Source: Bacteroidales bacterium
GTDB lineage: Bacteria; Bacillota; Clostridia; Lachnospirales; Lachnospiraceae
DNA: 64,000 nucleotides
NCBI GenBank assembly: GCA_023664535.1
Contig: JAMPFJ010000011.1
Coordinates: 1 to 64,000, forward strand
Direction of reading: 5' to 3'
Shown here: piece after piece, positions 34,922 to 43,301 of the stretch
How the letters are laid out: each line of letters starts with the position of its first letter
How positions within the stretch are numbered: the stretch's first letter is position 1
Position numbers and translations under genes: made by a program
Notes under the pieces: generated by a model
What the model saw: only the letters and a program-made list of their open reading frames with translations
What the model was told of the DNA's origin: nothing
The model's database searches: none

Positions 34922-36808
34922 ATGCCATCCACATTTTTAGGATTAAATACAGGATTATCGGGACTTAATTATTATCAGGCGGCGCTGAATACGACCGGAC
35001 ATAATATTTCCAATGCCGATACCCCGGGCTATTCCAGACAGAAGGTGTCGTCCCAGGCGTCACCGGCGATACGGGTACGCACCGCTTATGGAATGATGGG
35101 AACCGGTGTGCAGACCACCGGAATAGAGCAGCTTCGTAATGTTTATTACGATACAAAATTCCGCTCCGCTATTTCAAAAAGCCAGGAGTACGATGCGGTG
35201 GAAGAGCAGCTGAAGCAGCTTCAGGCGTATCTGAACGAAATGCTGTCGGAATCCGGATATACCAAGCTGTTTACCGGAGTGAGCAACACCTTGCAGGATT
35301 TGGCGAGCAGCCCCTCGGATGCAACCTACCGGACACAGTTTTTACAGACGATGAATAATTTTACCGATTTGATTAAAGAGACGGGGACGAATTATCAGAA
35401 TACACAGCAGGATATCAACAATGAGATAGCTATCCATGTGGATACGATTAATTCCATTTCGACACAGATTTTTACGTTGAACCAGCAGATTATTAACATT
35501 GAGACAAGAAAAGGAAATGCCAATGATTTGCGTGACCAGAGAGAGCTTCTGGTAGACCAGCTTTCGGAGCTGGTTAACGTTAAGGTAACCGAAACGCCGA
35601 TTTTGTACGGAACCGGAAAGGACGCCGTGGATTCAGGCGCAAGCCGGTATGAGGTGCGGATTGGCAACGCTTTACTGGTTGACGAAATGCAGTGCCGCCA
35701 GCTTACTGTGGTGGCGCGGGAGGAGAAAATCAACCAGAATGATATTGACGGGCTTTATGATGTTTACTGGAAAGGCTTAAATGATTCCATCGGCGAGAAG
35801 TTTGATTTTAACAGCTCCAATGTCACCGGACGGATGAAGGGACTGCTGGAGGTAAGAGACGGGAATAACATGAATGCCTTTTCCGGAACCATTACTGATA
35901 TAACGACAGGCGGGACAGGAGGAACAACGGCAGCCATCCGGCTGTCGGAGGCGATTGCCGTGGATAAACTGAATCTGCCGCAAAAGGGGACGATTACGTT
36001 AAACGGCAAGAGCTATTATTATGAGAGCTGGGAGGCAAAGCGGGACGCCGACGGCAAGCTTAATGACTTTACCTTTAAGAACCTGACGGAGGATGACGGA
36101 ACCGGTAAGCGGGTTTCTGCCATACCGGATGCGGCAAGTCTCGGCAAAGTCGGTATTCTGGGTACAAATATTGACTGTAAGGGTATTCCGTACTACATGA
36201 CCGAGTTAAATGAGTTTGTCCGGACATTTTCCAAATACATGAACGATATTTTTACCGACCCTGACGGCGCTGATGCCAACGGGGATGAGGGAATGGATTT
36301 CTTTACCGCACCGGATGTTTACGGGAAGGACTATGTGCTCAAGACCGATACGGGAACAGGCAATCTTTCCTCTGAAGAGTCCAATTATTACCAGCTTACC
36401 GCATTAAACTGGTCGGTAAACCAGGATATCATGAAGGACCAGCGGAAACTGGTCGTTTCCTATAAGAAAGATATTGTCAAGGGCGATTTGGAGGCAAAGG
36501 GTCTTCTGGATAAGGTGATTTACGGAATAACCGACCGGAATATGTATGCACAGGGTACACCGGTTCAGTTTATGCAGTCGATTACCACTTCTCTGGCAGT
36601 AGACGTATCGAAATACCAGTCGTTTTGTAAGAATATGGATGAGGTTGCCACGATAATCGACCGTCAGCGGCAGTCCATATCTTCAGTGGATACAAATGAA
36701 GAGGCTTCGAGCCTGGTTATTTTCCAGAATGGGTATGATTTGTCATGTAAAATCATATCGGTAATGAACGAAGTTTACGATAAGCTTATTAACCAGACCG
36801 GAATATAA
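34922..36808 (+). CDS. flgK: Flagellar hook-associated protein 1 FlgK, second copy
   Basis: A 628-aa FlgK paralogue with its own complete N-terminal (FLGLNTGLSGLNYYQAALNTTGHNISNADTPGYSRQKV) and C-terminal (VDTNEEASSLVIFQNGYDLSCKIISVMNEVYDKLI) assembly helices. The centre differs from that of the first copy and includes ITDITTGGTGGTTAAIRL and a domain around EAKRDADGKLNDFTFKNL. Both genes look intact, so the two proteins may share the junction or serve different flagellins. It is followed by a hairpin, then flgL. Confidence 0.93.
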   Translation: MPSTFLGLNTGLSGLNYYQAALNTTGHNISNADTPGYSRQKVSSQASPAIRVRTAYGMMGTGVQTTGIEQLRNVYYDTKFRSAISKSQEYDAVEEQLKQLQAYLNEMLSESGYTKLFTGVSNTLQDLASSPSDATYRTQFLQTMNNFTDLIKETGTNYQNTQQDINNEIAIHVDTINSISTQIFTLNQQIINIETRKGNANDLRDQRELLVDQLSELVNVKVTETPILYGTGKDAVDSGASRYEVRIGNALLVDEMQCRQLTVVAREEKINQNDIDGLYDVYWKGLNDSIGEKFDFNSSNVTGRMKGLLEVRDGNNMNAFSGTITDITTGGTGGTTAAIRLSEAIAVDKLNLPQKGTITLNGKSYYYESWEAKRDADGKLNDFTFKNLTEDDGTGKRVSAIPDAASLGKVGILGTNIDCKGIPYYMTELNEFVRTFSKYMNDIFTDPDGADANGDEGMDFFTAPDVYGKDYVLKTDTGTGNLSSEESNYYQLTALNWSVNQDIMKDQRKLVVSYKKDIVKGDLEAKGLLDKVIYGITDRNMYAQGTPVQFMQSITTSLAVDVSKYQSFCKNMDEVATIIDRQRQSISSVDTNEEASSLVIFQNGYDLSCKIISVMNEVYDKLINQTGI

Positions 36809-36831
36809 GCCGATATATAAGATGTGAACGT

Positions 36832-36865
36832 AGGGCTGCTGCATTACGGCAGCCCTGTTATTTTC
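36832..36865 (+). terminator. Possible terminator between the second flgK and flgL
   Basis: AGGGCTGC (36832-36839) and GCAGCCCT (36849-36856) form a perfect 8-bp stem with a 9-base loop, followed by GTTATTTTCTC. A sigma-28-like TTAA-N16-GCCGATAT (36789-36816) sits just before it, so the hairpin may attenuate rather than end the transcript. Confidence 0.55.
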
Positions 36866-36925
36866 TCTCACGGAAGAGGGAAAGAATAAGTGAGGTTAAG
36901 GGAGTAACCGGATAGGAGAGAGACG

Positions 36926-38434
36926 ATGAGAGTAACAAATCAAATGGTGACCAGCAATTCCCTTCGTAATATGCAGAAGTCCATGCAGCGTGTCAGCAAT
37001 CTGAACCAGCAGGGTACAACAGGTAAAAAGATATCCGCACCATCCGAGGACCCTGTTATTGCTATTCGTGCATTAAAGCTGCGCACAACCTGCGACCAGC
37101 TTGAACAATATAAAAAGAAGAATATCCAGGATGCATTATCATGGCTTGGAACAACACAGACTTCAATAGAGAACGTGTATGACCGCCTGAATGATGTATA
37201 TGTTTATGCAGAGCAGGGTGCCACCGATACCTTTCAGACGCCGGACCGTCAGACGATTGTTAACGAGCTGTTATCGTTAAAGGAGGCAATTTACAGCGAA
37301 GGCGGGGTAACCTATGCCGGAAGATATCTGTTTTCCGGTTATAAGACAGAGACAAACCTGCGCTTCCAGGATAATGCGGCGAAAAAGGGGTTATCTTATA
37401 ATATTACCGAGAATATTTCGCCGGATAAGATAGAAGTCAAGAATGTTGTGCTGAATGAGATTGACCCGTCGCAGCTGGATGGGATTCTGAATGGGGACGA
37501 TTATAATGCGCCTGAGAAAGCAAGCGTATACAAATTAAGGCTGGCATATAATAATCTGGATAAGACGGCTGCCGATATTTCCATCAGAGTGATGAAAGAG
37601 GACGGCAGCGTTGCAGAGACAATCACACCGACGATTAAGCAGCCGACGGATACGGCAACTTATTACGATGTGGCGGCAGACGGGGTGAACTATATTCCGG
37701 AAACCGGCGAGGTCATTTTTGGCGAAGAGGTCTATAATAGAATAAAAGAGCAGGCAAACATTTCCGTTAATTACAACAAATCGGAATTTGCCGTCGGAGA
37801 CTTACGGCCGGAGATGTATTTTGACTGTGTACAGCATAAAGAAATGCCGGACGGAACGATTAAGCATACAACCTTTGACATGGATAAAGAGGGACAGTCC
37901 ATTCAGTATGAGGTAAATTTCAGCCAGTATGTCACTGTTAATGCGGAGGGACGTGAGTTTATTACCCATGATATGGGAAATAAGATTGACGATTTGGCAA
38001 GTGCAGTACAGGATGTGCTGGATATTGAGAAAACGATTGCAAAGTTAAAAGAAAAACTCAGCGACCCGCAGTATAAGGATGATGAGGATGCCGTTGCCCA
38101 AATCAATAAAATGTTAGAGGGAGCGGATGTGGAGCTTGCGATGAAGCGCGAGAATATGCAGCAGCTCTTCGGCAGAAATATGACCAATTTCCAGAATTTC
38201 ATGGAGCAGGTCAGCGAGGTTCAGGCGAGAGTGGGAACAACCTATTCCAAGGTGGAGCTGATTCAGGTTCGTGTGACGGAGCAGCTGGCGAATTTTGATG
38301 ATTTGCGCTCCTCTAATGAGGATGTTGAGACGGAAGAGGTTGCCATTGAAATGTATCAGGCGGAGCTGGTATATGAATCCTCTCTGGCTACTACGGCAAG
38401 TGTTATCCAGAAAACATTGCTGGATTATTTATAA
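36926..38434 (+). CDS. flgL: Flagellar hook-associated protein 3 FlgL
   Basis: A 502-aa protein that joins FlgK to the filament. It begins MRVTNQMVTSNSLRNMQKSMQRVSNLNQQGTTGKKISAPSEDPVIAIRAL, the FlgL signature, and ends in VEEVAIEMYQAELVYESSLATTASVIQKTLLDYL (approximate). The ~300-residue middle is longer than in Bacillus FlgL and holds beta-rich repeats. The stop codon lies inside the 13-base direct repeat that flanks the inverted-repeat element inserted before fliW. Confidence 0.93.
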   Translation: MRVTNQMVTSNSLRNMQKSMQRVSNLNQQGTTGKKISAPSEDPVIAIRALKLRTTCDQLEQYKKKNIQDALSWLGTTQTSIENVYDRLNDVYVYAEQGATDTFQTPDRQTIVNELLSLKEAIYSEGGVTYAGRYLFSGYKTETNLRFQDNAAKKGLSYNITENISPDKIEVKNVVLNEIDPSQLDGILNGDDYNAPEKASVYKLRLAYNNLDKTAADISIRVMKEDGSVAETITPTIKQPTDTATYYDVAADGVNYIPETGEVIFGEEVYNRIKEQANISVNYNKSEFAVGDLRPEMYFDCVQHKEMPDGTIKHTTFDMDKEGQSIQYEVNFSQYVTVNAEGREFITHDMGNKIDDLASAVQDVLDIEKTIAKLKEKLSDPQYKDDEDAVAQINKMLEGADVELAMKRENMQQLFGRNMTNFQNFMEQVSEVQARVGTTYSKVELIQVRVTEQLANFDDLRSSNEDVETEEVAIEMYQAELVYESSLATTASVIQKTLLDYL

Positions 38435-38665
38435 GAATAACTTAGGTAATTGCGAAACTCTCTATTTTCAAAATCTAGTTGTGCAATGTAGACAAATAGC
38501 ATAAGCAGGTGCTTTGGAGCCGTTGGTACTTAGGTGCCGTTTTTTGGCACCTTATGTACCATTACGTGCGACAAGCAGCGAAAGTGTGCCTGCGTTGATT
38601 TGTCTACATTGTACAACGGATGCTGGCAAAAACAGAGTTTCGCAATTACCTGTATAAGAATAACT
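38430..38665. repeat. MITE-like inverted-repeat element flanked by 13-bp direct repeats
   Basis: A ~210-bp element (38443-38652) begins and ends with perfect 18-bp inverted repeats AGGTAATTGCGAAACTCT (38444-38461, complement 38634-38651). Further inside, GTTGTGCAATGTAGACAAAT on the left pairs with ATTTGTCTACATTGTACAAC on the right with one mismatch. The centre forms a hairpin around GGTGCC/GGCACC. The sequence TATAAGAATAACT is present on both flanks (38430-38442 and 38653-38665), as expected for a target duplication. It encodes no convincing protein. This looks like a non-autonomous transposable repeat, inserted between the flgL stop and the fliW ribosome binding site. Confidence 0.8.
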
Positions 38666-38685
38666 ATCCGAAAGGAGAAAAAGGT

Positions 38686-39150
38686 ATGTTAGCAAAAACA
38701 AAGTTTTTTGGGGAAGTAGAGCTGGACGATAATAAGGTTTTGGAATTTCCGAACGGGATTATCGGATTCGAGGATTTTAAGAAGTTTGCCATCCTCTATG
38801 ATATTGACAATGAAAGCGAGACGAGGATTAGCTGGCTGCAATCCCTGGATGAGCCGGCACTGGCGCTTCCGGTGATTGACCCGCTTGCCGTCATTCCGGA
38901 ATATGCACCGATGATTGAGGATGAGCTGTTGAAGGTTCTGGGCAGCCCGGCGGACGAGGATTTGCTTTTTTTACTGGTGATGACGGTTCCGTCCGATATG
39001 ACAAAGGTGACGGCGAATGCGAAAGCGCCGATTATTATCAATGCAGCTCAGTGTAAGGGAATACAGTTGATTGTAGACAATGCGGATTATCCGGTGAAGT
39101 ATAATGTATATGAATCCGTGCAGAGAATGAAAGAAAAGGCGGGTGAATAA
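38686..39150 (+). CDS. fliW: Flagellar assembly factor FliW
   Basis: This 154-aa protein ([36 protein letters not shown]) binds newly made flagellin and also the regulator CsrA. When flagellin is exported, FliW is released to sequester CsrA and relieve translational repression of flagellin. csrA begins one base after its stop, the conserved pairing. The start is the ATG after GAAAGGAGAAA. The frame continues upstream into the inserted repeat element, which supplies another ATG without a ribosome binding site. Confidence 0.95.
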   Translation: MLAKTKFFGEVELDDNKVLEFPNGIIGFEDFKKFAILYDIDNESETRISWLQSLDEPALALPVIDPLAVIPEYAPMIEDELLKVLGSPADEDLLFLLVMTVPSDMTKVTANAKAPIIINAAQCKGIQLIVDNADYPVKYNVYESVQRMKEKAGE

Positions 39151-39151
39151 T

Positions 39152-39370
39152 ATGTTAGCTTTATCCAGGAAGACAAATGAGTCGATTATGATTGGGAATG
39201 ATATTGAAGTCACCATTCTTGAAATCAAGGGTGAACAGGTGAAGCTTGGGATTAAGGCGCCAAAATCCGTGCCGGTATATCGGGAAGAGGTATATGAGCA
39301 GATTCGGGAAGCGAACAAGGAGGCTGCTTCCGATGCGGTTCAGGAGAATCTGAAGAAGCTGTTTAAATAG
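39152..39370 (+). CDS. csrA: Translational regulator CsrA
   Basis: A 72-aa RNA-binding protein ([51 protein letters not shown]) with all features of the CsrA dimer, which binds ANGGA in hairpin loops and blocks translation. The likely target is the flagellin leader in this window, which has an AGGGAA loop. It is coupled to fliW. A short GTG extension exists upstream but the family always starts at this ATG. Confidence 0.96.
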   Translation: MLALSRKTNESIMIGNDIEVTILEIKGEQVKLGIKAPKSVPVYREEVYEQIREANKEAASDAVQENLKKLFK

Positions 39371-39531
39371 GGTAAATGATAAGCAATAGCTGGTAACAGG
39401 AAAAAGACCGGAACAGAGAAACAGTAAAGCCGTATTGCGGCAATGGGCTGCTTTGTTGCCGGTCTGTTATCGTCAAAACATAAATTATGGGATTTTTTTG
39501 CGGAAAAATTGAAAAAATTTGACAGATGGTG

Positions 39532-39559
39532 TAAAATAAAAAAACAAAATAGCCGATAC
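39532..39559 (+). promoter_or_regulatory. Sigma-28-type promoter for flaG-fliD
   Basis: TAAA, 16 bases and GCCGATAC lie 75 bases before flaG. The -10 matches 7 of 8 positions; the spacer is one base longer than ideal. The preceding spacer also holds a 7-bp stem AGACCGG/CCGGTCT (39405-39465) after csrA without a U-tract. Confidence 0.65.
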
Positions 39560-39633
39560 AGCTATTGAAGAATATTTATGCATAAGTATTTTAGTAACTG
39601 TTGTTTAGATTTCACACGGAGGTGAATGTGATT

Positions 39634-40071
39634 ATGGCAATTGAAGGGATTAAGAGCAATGTAATGAGCCAGCAGGTGAACCGGGCAGAGAAGCCGGCGG
39701 CACCGGTTGAGGCGGCAGATACAGCATCTGCAAAAGTAACTGCGCAGGGATATACGCCAATTGTAGAGGCGCAGAGCAGTAACAATAAGCGCGGGAATCA
39801 GAGTGATGAGAAGGAGCAGGAGAACGGCAAGGATTTAAATGAGGTATCTCCGGAGAAGGTTAAGAGTGCGATTGCAGACATTAACAAGAAGATTCTTCCG
39901 ACTCGTACACAATGTGAATTTAAGTATCATGAGGGAACGCATCGGATTACGATTACGGTAAAGGATGCCGATACAGATAAAGTAATTAAGGAGATTCCGC
40001 CGGAGAAGACTCTGGATATGATTGCAAAGACGCTGGAGCTGGCAGGTCTTTTGGTAGATGAGAAGAGATAG
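39634..40071 (+). CDS. flaG: FlaG family flagellar protein
   Basis: This 145-aa protein has a disordered, Ala/Pro/Gln-rich N-terminal half and the FlaG fold at the C-terminus (CEFKYHEGTHRITITVKDADTDKVIKEIPPEKTLDMIAKTLELAGLLVDEKR). FlaG affects filament length in some bacteria; its exact action is unclear. It is encoded just before fliD, as in Bacillus and Campylobacter. The ATG nine bases after GGAGGTG is preferred; an in-frame GTG two codons earlier is too close to the ribosome binding site. Confidence 0.88.
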   Translation: MAIEGIKSNVMSQQVNRAEKPAAPVEAADTASAKVTAQGYTPIVEAQSSNNKRGNQSDEKEQENGKDLNEVSPEKVKSAIADINKKILPTRTQCEFKYHEGTHRITITVKDADTDKVIKEIPPEKTLDMIAKTLELAGLLVDEKR

Positions 40072-40088
40072 GATAGGAGGATAACAAT

Positions 40089-42047
40089 ATGGCTGGAGTA
40101 AGAATGACCGGACTGGTTTCCGGACTGGATACAGAGAGCCTGGTAAGGCAGTTATCAGATGCATACCAGATTAAAGTGGATAATGCCAAGAAAAAACAGA
40201 CAAAGGCAGAGTGGAAGAAGGAAGCATGGGCTTCCCTTAATACGAAGCTGATGAATTTTTATAAAGGGGCATTAACGACGTTCAAGAGTACGGGAACGTA
40301 TAATACCAAAGCGGTAAACGGTACCTTGACCGGAATGAAAATTACGGCAGGAACCAAGGCGGTAAGCGGTACCCATAAGATACAGGTAACCGGAACTGCC
40401 AGTGCACAGATGTGGACAGGACACCAAATCAATAAAAATAAATATACAGCGACGTCTTATGTGAGCACGACGGATACCAGCAAGAAGATTTCCGAGCTGT
40501 ATGATGCGAAGGGATATTCCATTCAGAATGCGTTAAACGGAAAGAGCTTTAAGGTGGTAAATCCCGAAGACCCGACGGCTGCAGAGGTGGAAGTAAATAT
40601 CAGTGTGGACGAGAACACCACCATTGATGATTTGCTGACGAATATCAACAGCCAGTTAAGCGGTACAGGATTGACAGCCGGATTTGATAAAGGTGCGCTT
40701 ACCTTTACGAATACCTCTGCTACGGAGCTTCAGAATGATACGGGAGTAACAACCTACAGCGGCGGACATTCCATTATCGTTACCGCAGGTGATGAAGCGA
40801 GTGCAGCGGCATTGGGACTGAGCTACAGTAAAGACGGAAAAGGAACAATTATTGATGCCTTAAGCGATACGGTAAAGAAAAACAGTGTTTCCGGTTCGGC
40901 TATTGCCCATGAGAAAAAACTGACGGCGGATGCCAGTGTAACCGGTACGACAAAGCTTACCGATTTGGGAATCGCAGAGGGAACAGTGATTAAGGTAAAG
41001 GACACGGAGATTACCGTGGACCGTACCACAACATTGGATAGTCTGGCTAAGGCGATGGAGAAAACCGGAATCAACGCAAGCTATGATGCAGCGCAGGGGC
41101 GTTTTTATCTGAGCTCCAAGAATACCGGTAAAGAAAATGCATTTACTGTAGATGCGGATGCAGATACACTGGCAAAGCTCGGGCTTGATTTGGCGGACGG
41201 TGAAGCCGGTAAGATTGCGGCAGAGGATGCCTCCGTTATTTATAACGGCGTAGAATATATTCAGTCTACAAACAGCTTTAGTATTAACGGTCTTACTATT
41301 GATGTCAGCGCAAAGGGAGAAGAGCAGACATTTACGGTAGACACGGATGTCGACGGAATTTATGATAAGGTTAAGAATTTTGTAAAAGAGTACAATGCAT
41401 TGATTACAGAGATGAATAAACTGTATAATGCAGAAAGCTCCAGGGGCTATGAGCCGCTGACCAATGATGAAAAGGATGCAATGTCCGATGAGGATGTGAA
41501 GAACTGGGAAACTAAAATTAAGGATTCCCTGCTTCGGAGGGACAGCACAATCAGTTCCCTGCTTTCCAGCATGCGGACAACGCTGAATAAGTCCGTAGAA
41601 GTTAAAAATGCGGACGGTACCACCAGCAGATATGCATTATCTTCCTTTGGTATTGTTACCGGTACCTATACGGAGAGAGGAATGCTTCATATTCAGGGCG
41701 ATGCAGACGACCCGGATTATGCGGATATGGAAGACAGGATAAAGGCTGCCATAGCAGCAAACCCGGAGGCGTTGATGAAGACCTTTACTACGCTGGGTGA
41801 TGAGATGTACAGAAATCTGCAAAAGGCACAGAAGAGTATTCCAAATGTAAGAAGCGCAATGACCTTCTATAATGACAAGCAGATGGATGATGAGATTCGG
41901 GACCACAAGAAAAACGTGACCAATATGCAGGAGAAGCTGGAGGCTGAAGAGGATAAGTATTACAAGCAGTTCTCCGCCATGGAGACGGCATTGGCAAAGC
42001 TTCAATCACAGCAGACCTATATTGCACAGCTGTTTGGCAGCAATTAA
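40089..42047 (+). CDS. fliD: Flagellar filament cap protein FliD
   Basis: A 652-aa capping protein that sits at the filament tip and inserts flagellin subunits. N-terminal MTGLVSGLDTESLVRQL and the helix WKKEAWASLNTKLMNFYKGAL are diagnostic, as is the C-terminal coiled coil ending ALAKLQSQQTYIAQLF. The middle includes repeated beta domains (for example TTIDDLLTNINSQLSGTGLTA and TTLDSLAKAMEKTGINASYDA), making it longer than many FliD proteins. It follows flaG by 17 bases; fliS follows after a sigma-A-type promoter. Confidence 0.95.
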   Translation: MAGVRMTGLVSGLDTESLVRQLSDAYQIKVDNAKKKQTKAEWKKEAWASLNTKLMNFYKGALTTFKSTGTYNTKAVNGTLTGMKITAGTKAVSGTHKIQVTGTASAQMWTGHQINKNKYTATSYVSTTDTSKKISELYDAKGYSIQNALNGKSFKVVNPEDPTAAEVEVNISVDENTTIDDLLTNINSQLSGTGLTAGFDKGALTFTNTSATELQNDTGVTTYSGGHSIIVTAGDEASAAALGLSYSKDGKGTIIDALSDTVKKNSVSGSAIAHEKKLTADASVTGTTKLTDLGIAEGTVIKVKDTEITVDRTTTLDSLAKAMEKTGINASYDAAQGRFYLSSKNTGKENAFTVDADADTLAKLGLDLADGEAGKIAAEDASVIYNGVEYIQSTNSFSINGLTIDVSAKGEEQTFTVDTDVDGIYDKVKNFVKEYNALITEMNKLYNAESSRGYEPLTNDEKDAMSDEDVKNWETKIKDSLLRRDSTISSLLSSMRTTLNKSVEVKNADGTTSRYALSSFGIVTGTYTERGMLHIQGDADDPDYADMEDRIKAAIAANPEALMKTFTTLGDEMYRNLQKAQKSIPNVRSAMTFYNDKQMDDEIRDHKKNVTNMQEKLEAEEDKYYKQFSAMETALAKLQSQQTYIAQLFGSN

Positions 42048-42059
42048 GTTATTTGCCAT

Positions 42060-42088
42060 TTGACTTGAAAGAGAAATTCGCTTATAAT
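42060..42088 (+). promoter_or_regulatory. Sigma-A-type promoter for fliS
   Basis: TTGACT, a 17-base spacer and TATAAT form a near-consensus vegetative promoter directly after the fliD stop and ~110 bases before fliS, suggesting the chaperone is also made outside the sigma-28 class. Confidence 0.65.
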
Positions 42089-42196
42089 AGTAAACGGAAT
42101 AAATGTATTATTTTCACCGGGTATTCTGTAACGGAGTATCCGGTGATGTAAATAGGGCACTATTTGTAAAAACGTGTCTGGATAAGGAGAAGAAGT

Positions 42197-42580
42197 ATGC
42201 CACAGGGAAATCCGTATGCGAAATATGCAAATAACAAGGTGTCAACGGCAACTCCGGCGGAGTTAACGCTGATGTTGTATGAGGGTGCGATTAAGTTTTG
42301 TAATCTGGCAAAGAAGGATATGGAGGCAGGGGAGCATGGAAATGCGATTGCCAATATCAAAAAAGCCCGGGAGATTATTGTCGAGCTTCAGTCTACATTG
42401 GATTTTAAATATCCGGTTGCCAAAGATTTTGATTTGATTTACACATATATTTTTAATCTGATGGTGGAGATTACGACCAAGCAGAGTGAAGAGGCATTGG
42501 AAGAGGTACTGGTGCAGCTCAGAGAGCTGCGGGATATTTGGAAGCAGGTTATGCGTCAGGCAAAGGCACCGGTACAATAA
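42197..42580 (+). CDS. fliS: Flagellin export chaperone FliS
   Basis: This 127-aa four-helix protein (YAKYANNKVSTATPAELTLMLYEGAIKFCNLAKKDMEAG; DLIYTYIFNLMVEITTKQSEEALEEVLVQLRELRDIWKQ) binds the C-terminal helix of flagellin to keep it monomeric before export. The length and motifs are canonical, unlike the divergent FliS-like protein beside the second flagellin. It is followed by a FliT/FlgN-like gene. Confidence 0.95.
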   Translation: MPQGNPYAKYANNKVSTATPAELTLMLYEGAIKFCNLAKKDMEAGEHGNAIANIKKAREIIVELQSTLDFKYPVAKDFDLIYTYIFNLMVEITTKQSEEALEEVLVQLRELRDIWKQVMRQAKAPVQ

Positions 42581-42623
42581 CAGGCGGGCAAAGCGTTTCG
42601 GAACAGAAGTATAGGAGTATAAT

Positions 42624-43106
42624 ATGGAAGACAGCCATAGCTATGTACAGGTTTTAATACGTACATTACAAAAACAGACGGAAATATTAAAGGATGTATT
42701 GGCAATAACAAAGGAACAGAGTGTTATTGCGGAGAGCGAAGATTTTGATGAATTGATGCTGGAGGAAACGCTGAATAAAAAAGAGGTTCTGATTGCAAAG
42801 CTCAATGAACTGGACGACGGCTTTACTGCGGTGTATGGAAGGGTGCGCAGCGAAGTGACGGATAAGCAGGAGCAGTATAAGGAAGAGCTGCTGCAGATGC
42901 AGAGCCTGATTAAGGAGTGTACGGATTTAGGCGTTGAGATAAAGGTGCTGGAGGAGCGGAACCGGGAGAAGCTGGTGAAATGCTTCAGTAATAAGCGCAG
43001 GCAGTACGGCTCCCAGATGACGGCGGCTTCTGTGGCATCCCATTATCATCAGACAATGAATAACAGTAAAATTATGGATTCCTATTTTATGGATGAAAAA
43101 AATTAA
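42624..43106 (+). CDS. FliT/FlgN-like flagellar chaperone
   Basis: A 160-aa helical protein (VLIRTLQKQTEILKDVLAITKEQSVIAESEDFDELMLEETLNKKEVLIAKLNELDDGF) with the heptad pattern of FlgN/FliT chaperones. Directly after fliS, where fliT sits in Bacillus and enterobacteria, the most likely role is chaperone of FliD. The C-terminal 30 residues (QMTAASVASHYHQTMNNSKIMDSYFMDEKN) resemble the flexible tail of FlgN-type proteins. The assignment is by position and pattern; identity to named FliT is low. Confidence 0.7.
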   Translation: MEDSHSYVQVLIRTLQKQTEILKDVLAITKEQSVIAESEDFDELMLEETLNKKEVLIAKLNELDDGFTAVYGRVRSEVTDKQEQYKEELLQMQSLIKECTDLGVEIKVLEERNREKLVKCFSNKRRQYGSQMTAASVASHYHQTMNNSKIMDSYFMDEKN

Positions 43107-43136
43107 AAAAATATTGCAATTTTTTAAAAAATGCTA

Positions 43137-43163
43137 TAAAGTATTTTTAGCAGGCTCCGATAT
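43137..43163 (+). promoter_or_regulatory. Sigma-28 promoter for the major flagellin
   Basis: TAAAGTAT, then TTTTAGCAGGC and TCCGATAT: the -35 TAAA, 15-base spacing and -10 (6 of 8) fit sigma-28. Transcription would start near 43170, giving a leader of about 130 bases. Confidence 0.75.
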
Positions 43164-43237
43164 ATATAATGTAAGGTTGAAAGACCTCTCAAATCAGATA
43201 ATAGCTCGCAAGAGATATTATAAATAATTTATTAACG

Positions 43238-43294
43238 GTAGCAGCGCTACTAGTACATGTAGCAGGGAAGCTACAAATTCATATTCAAGGAGGA
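43238..43294 (+). promoter_or_regulatory. Flagellin leader hairpins and likely CsrA-binding sites
   Basis: Two small stems sit in tandem: GTAGC-AGC-GCTAC (43238-43250) and GTAGC-AGGGAA-GCTAC (43259-43274). The loop of the second presents AGGGA, close to the ANGGA that CsrA binds in hairpin loops; the Shine-Dalgarno AAGGAGGA (43287-43294) would be the second site. This two-site layout is the one used by CsrA on the Bacillus hag leader. The arms are identical, so the stems can also pair with each other. Confidence 0.55.
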
Positions 43295-43301
43295 ATTTAT
43301 T

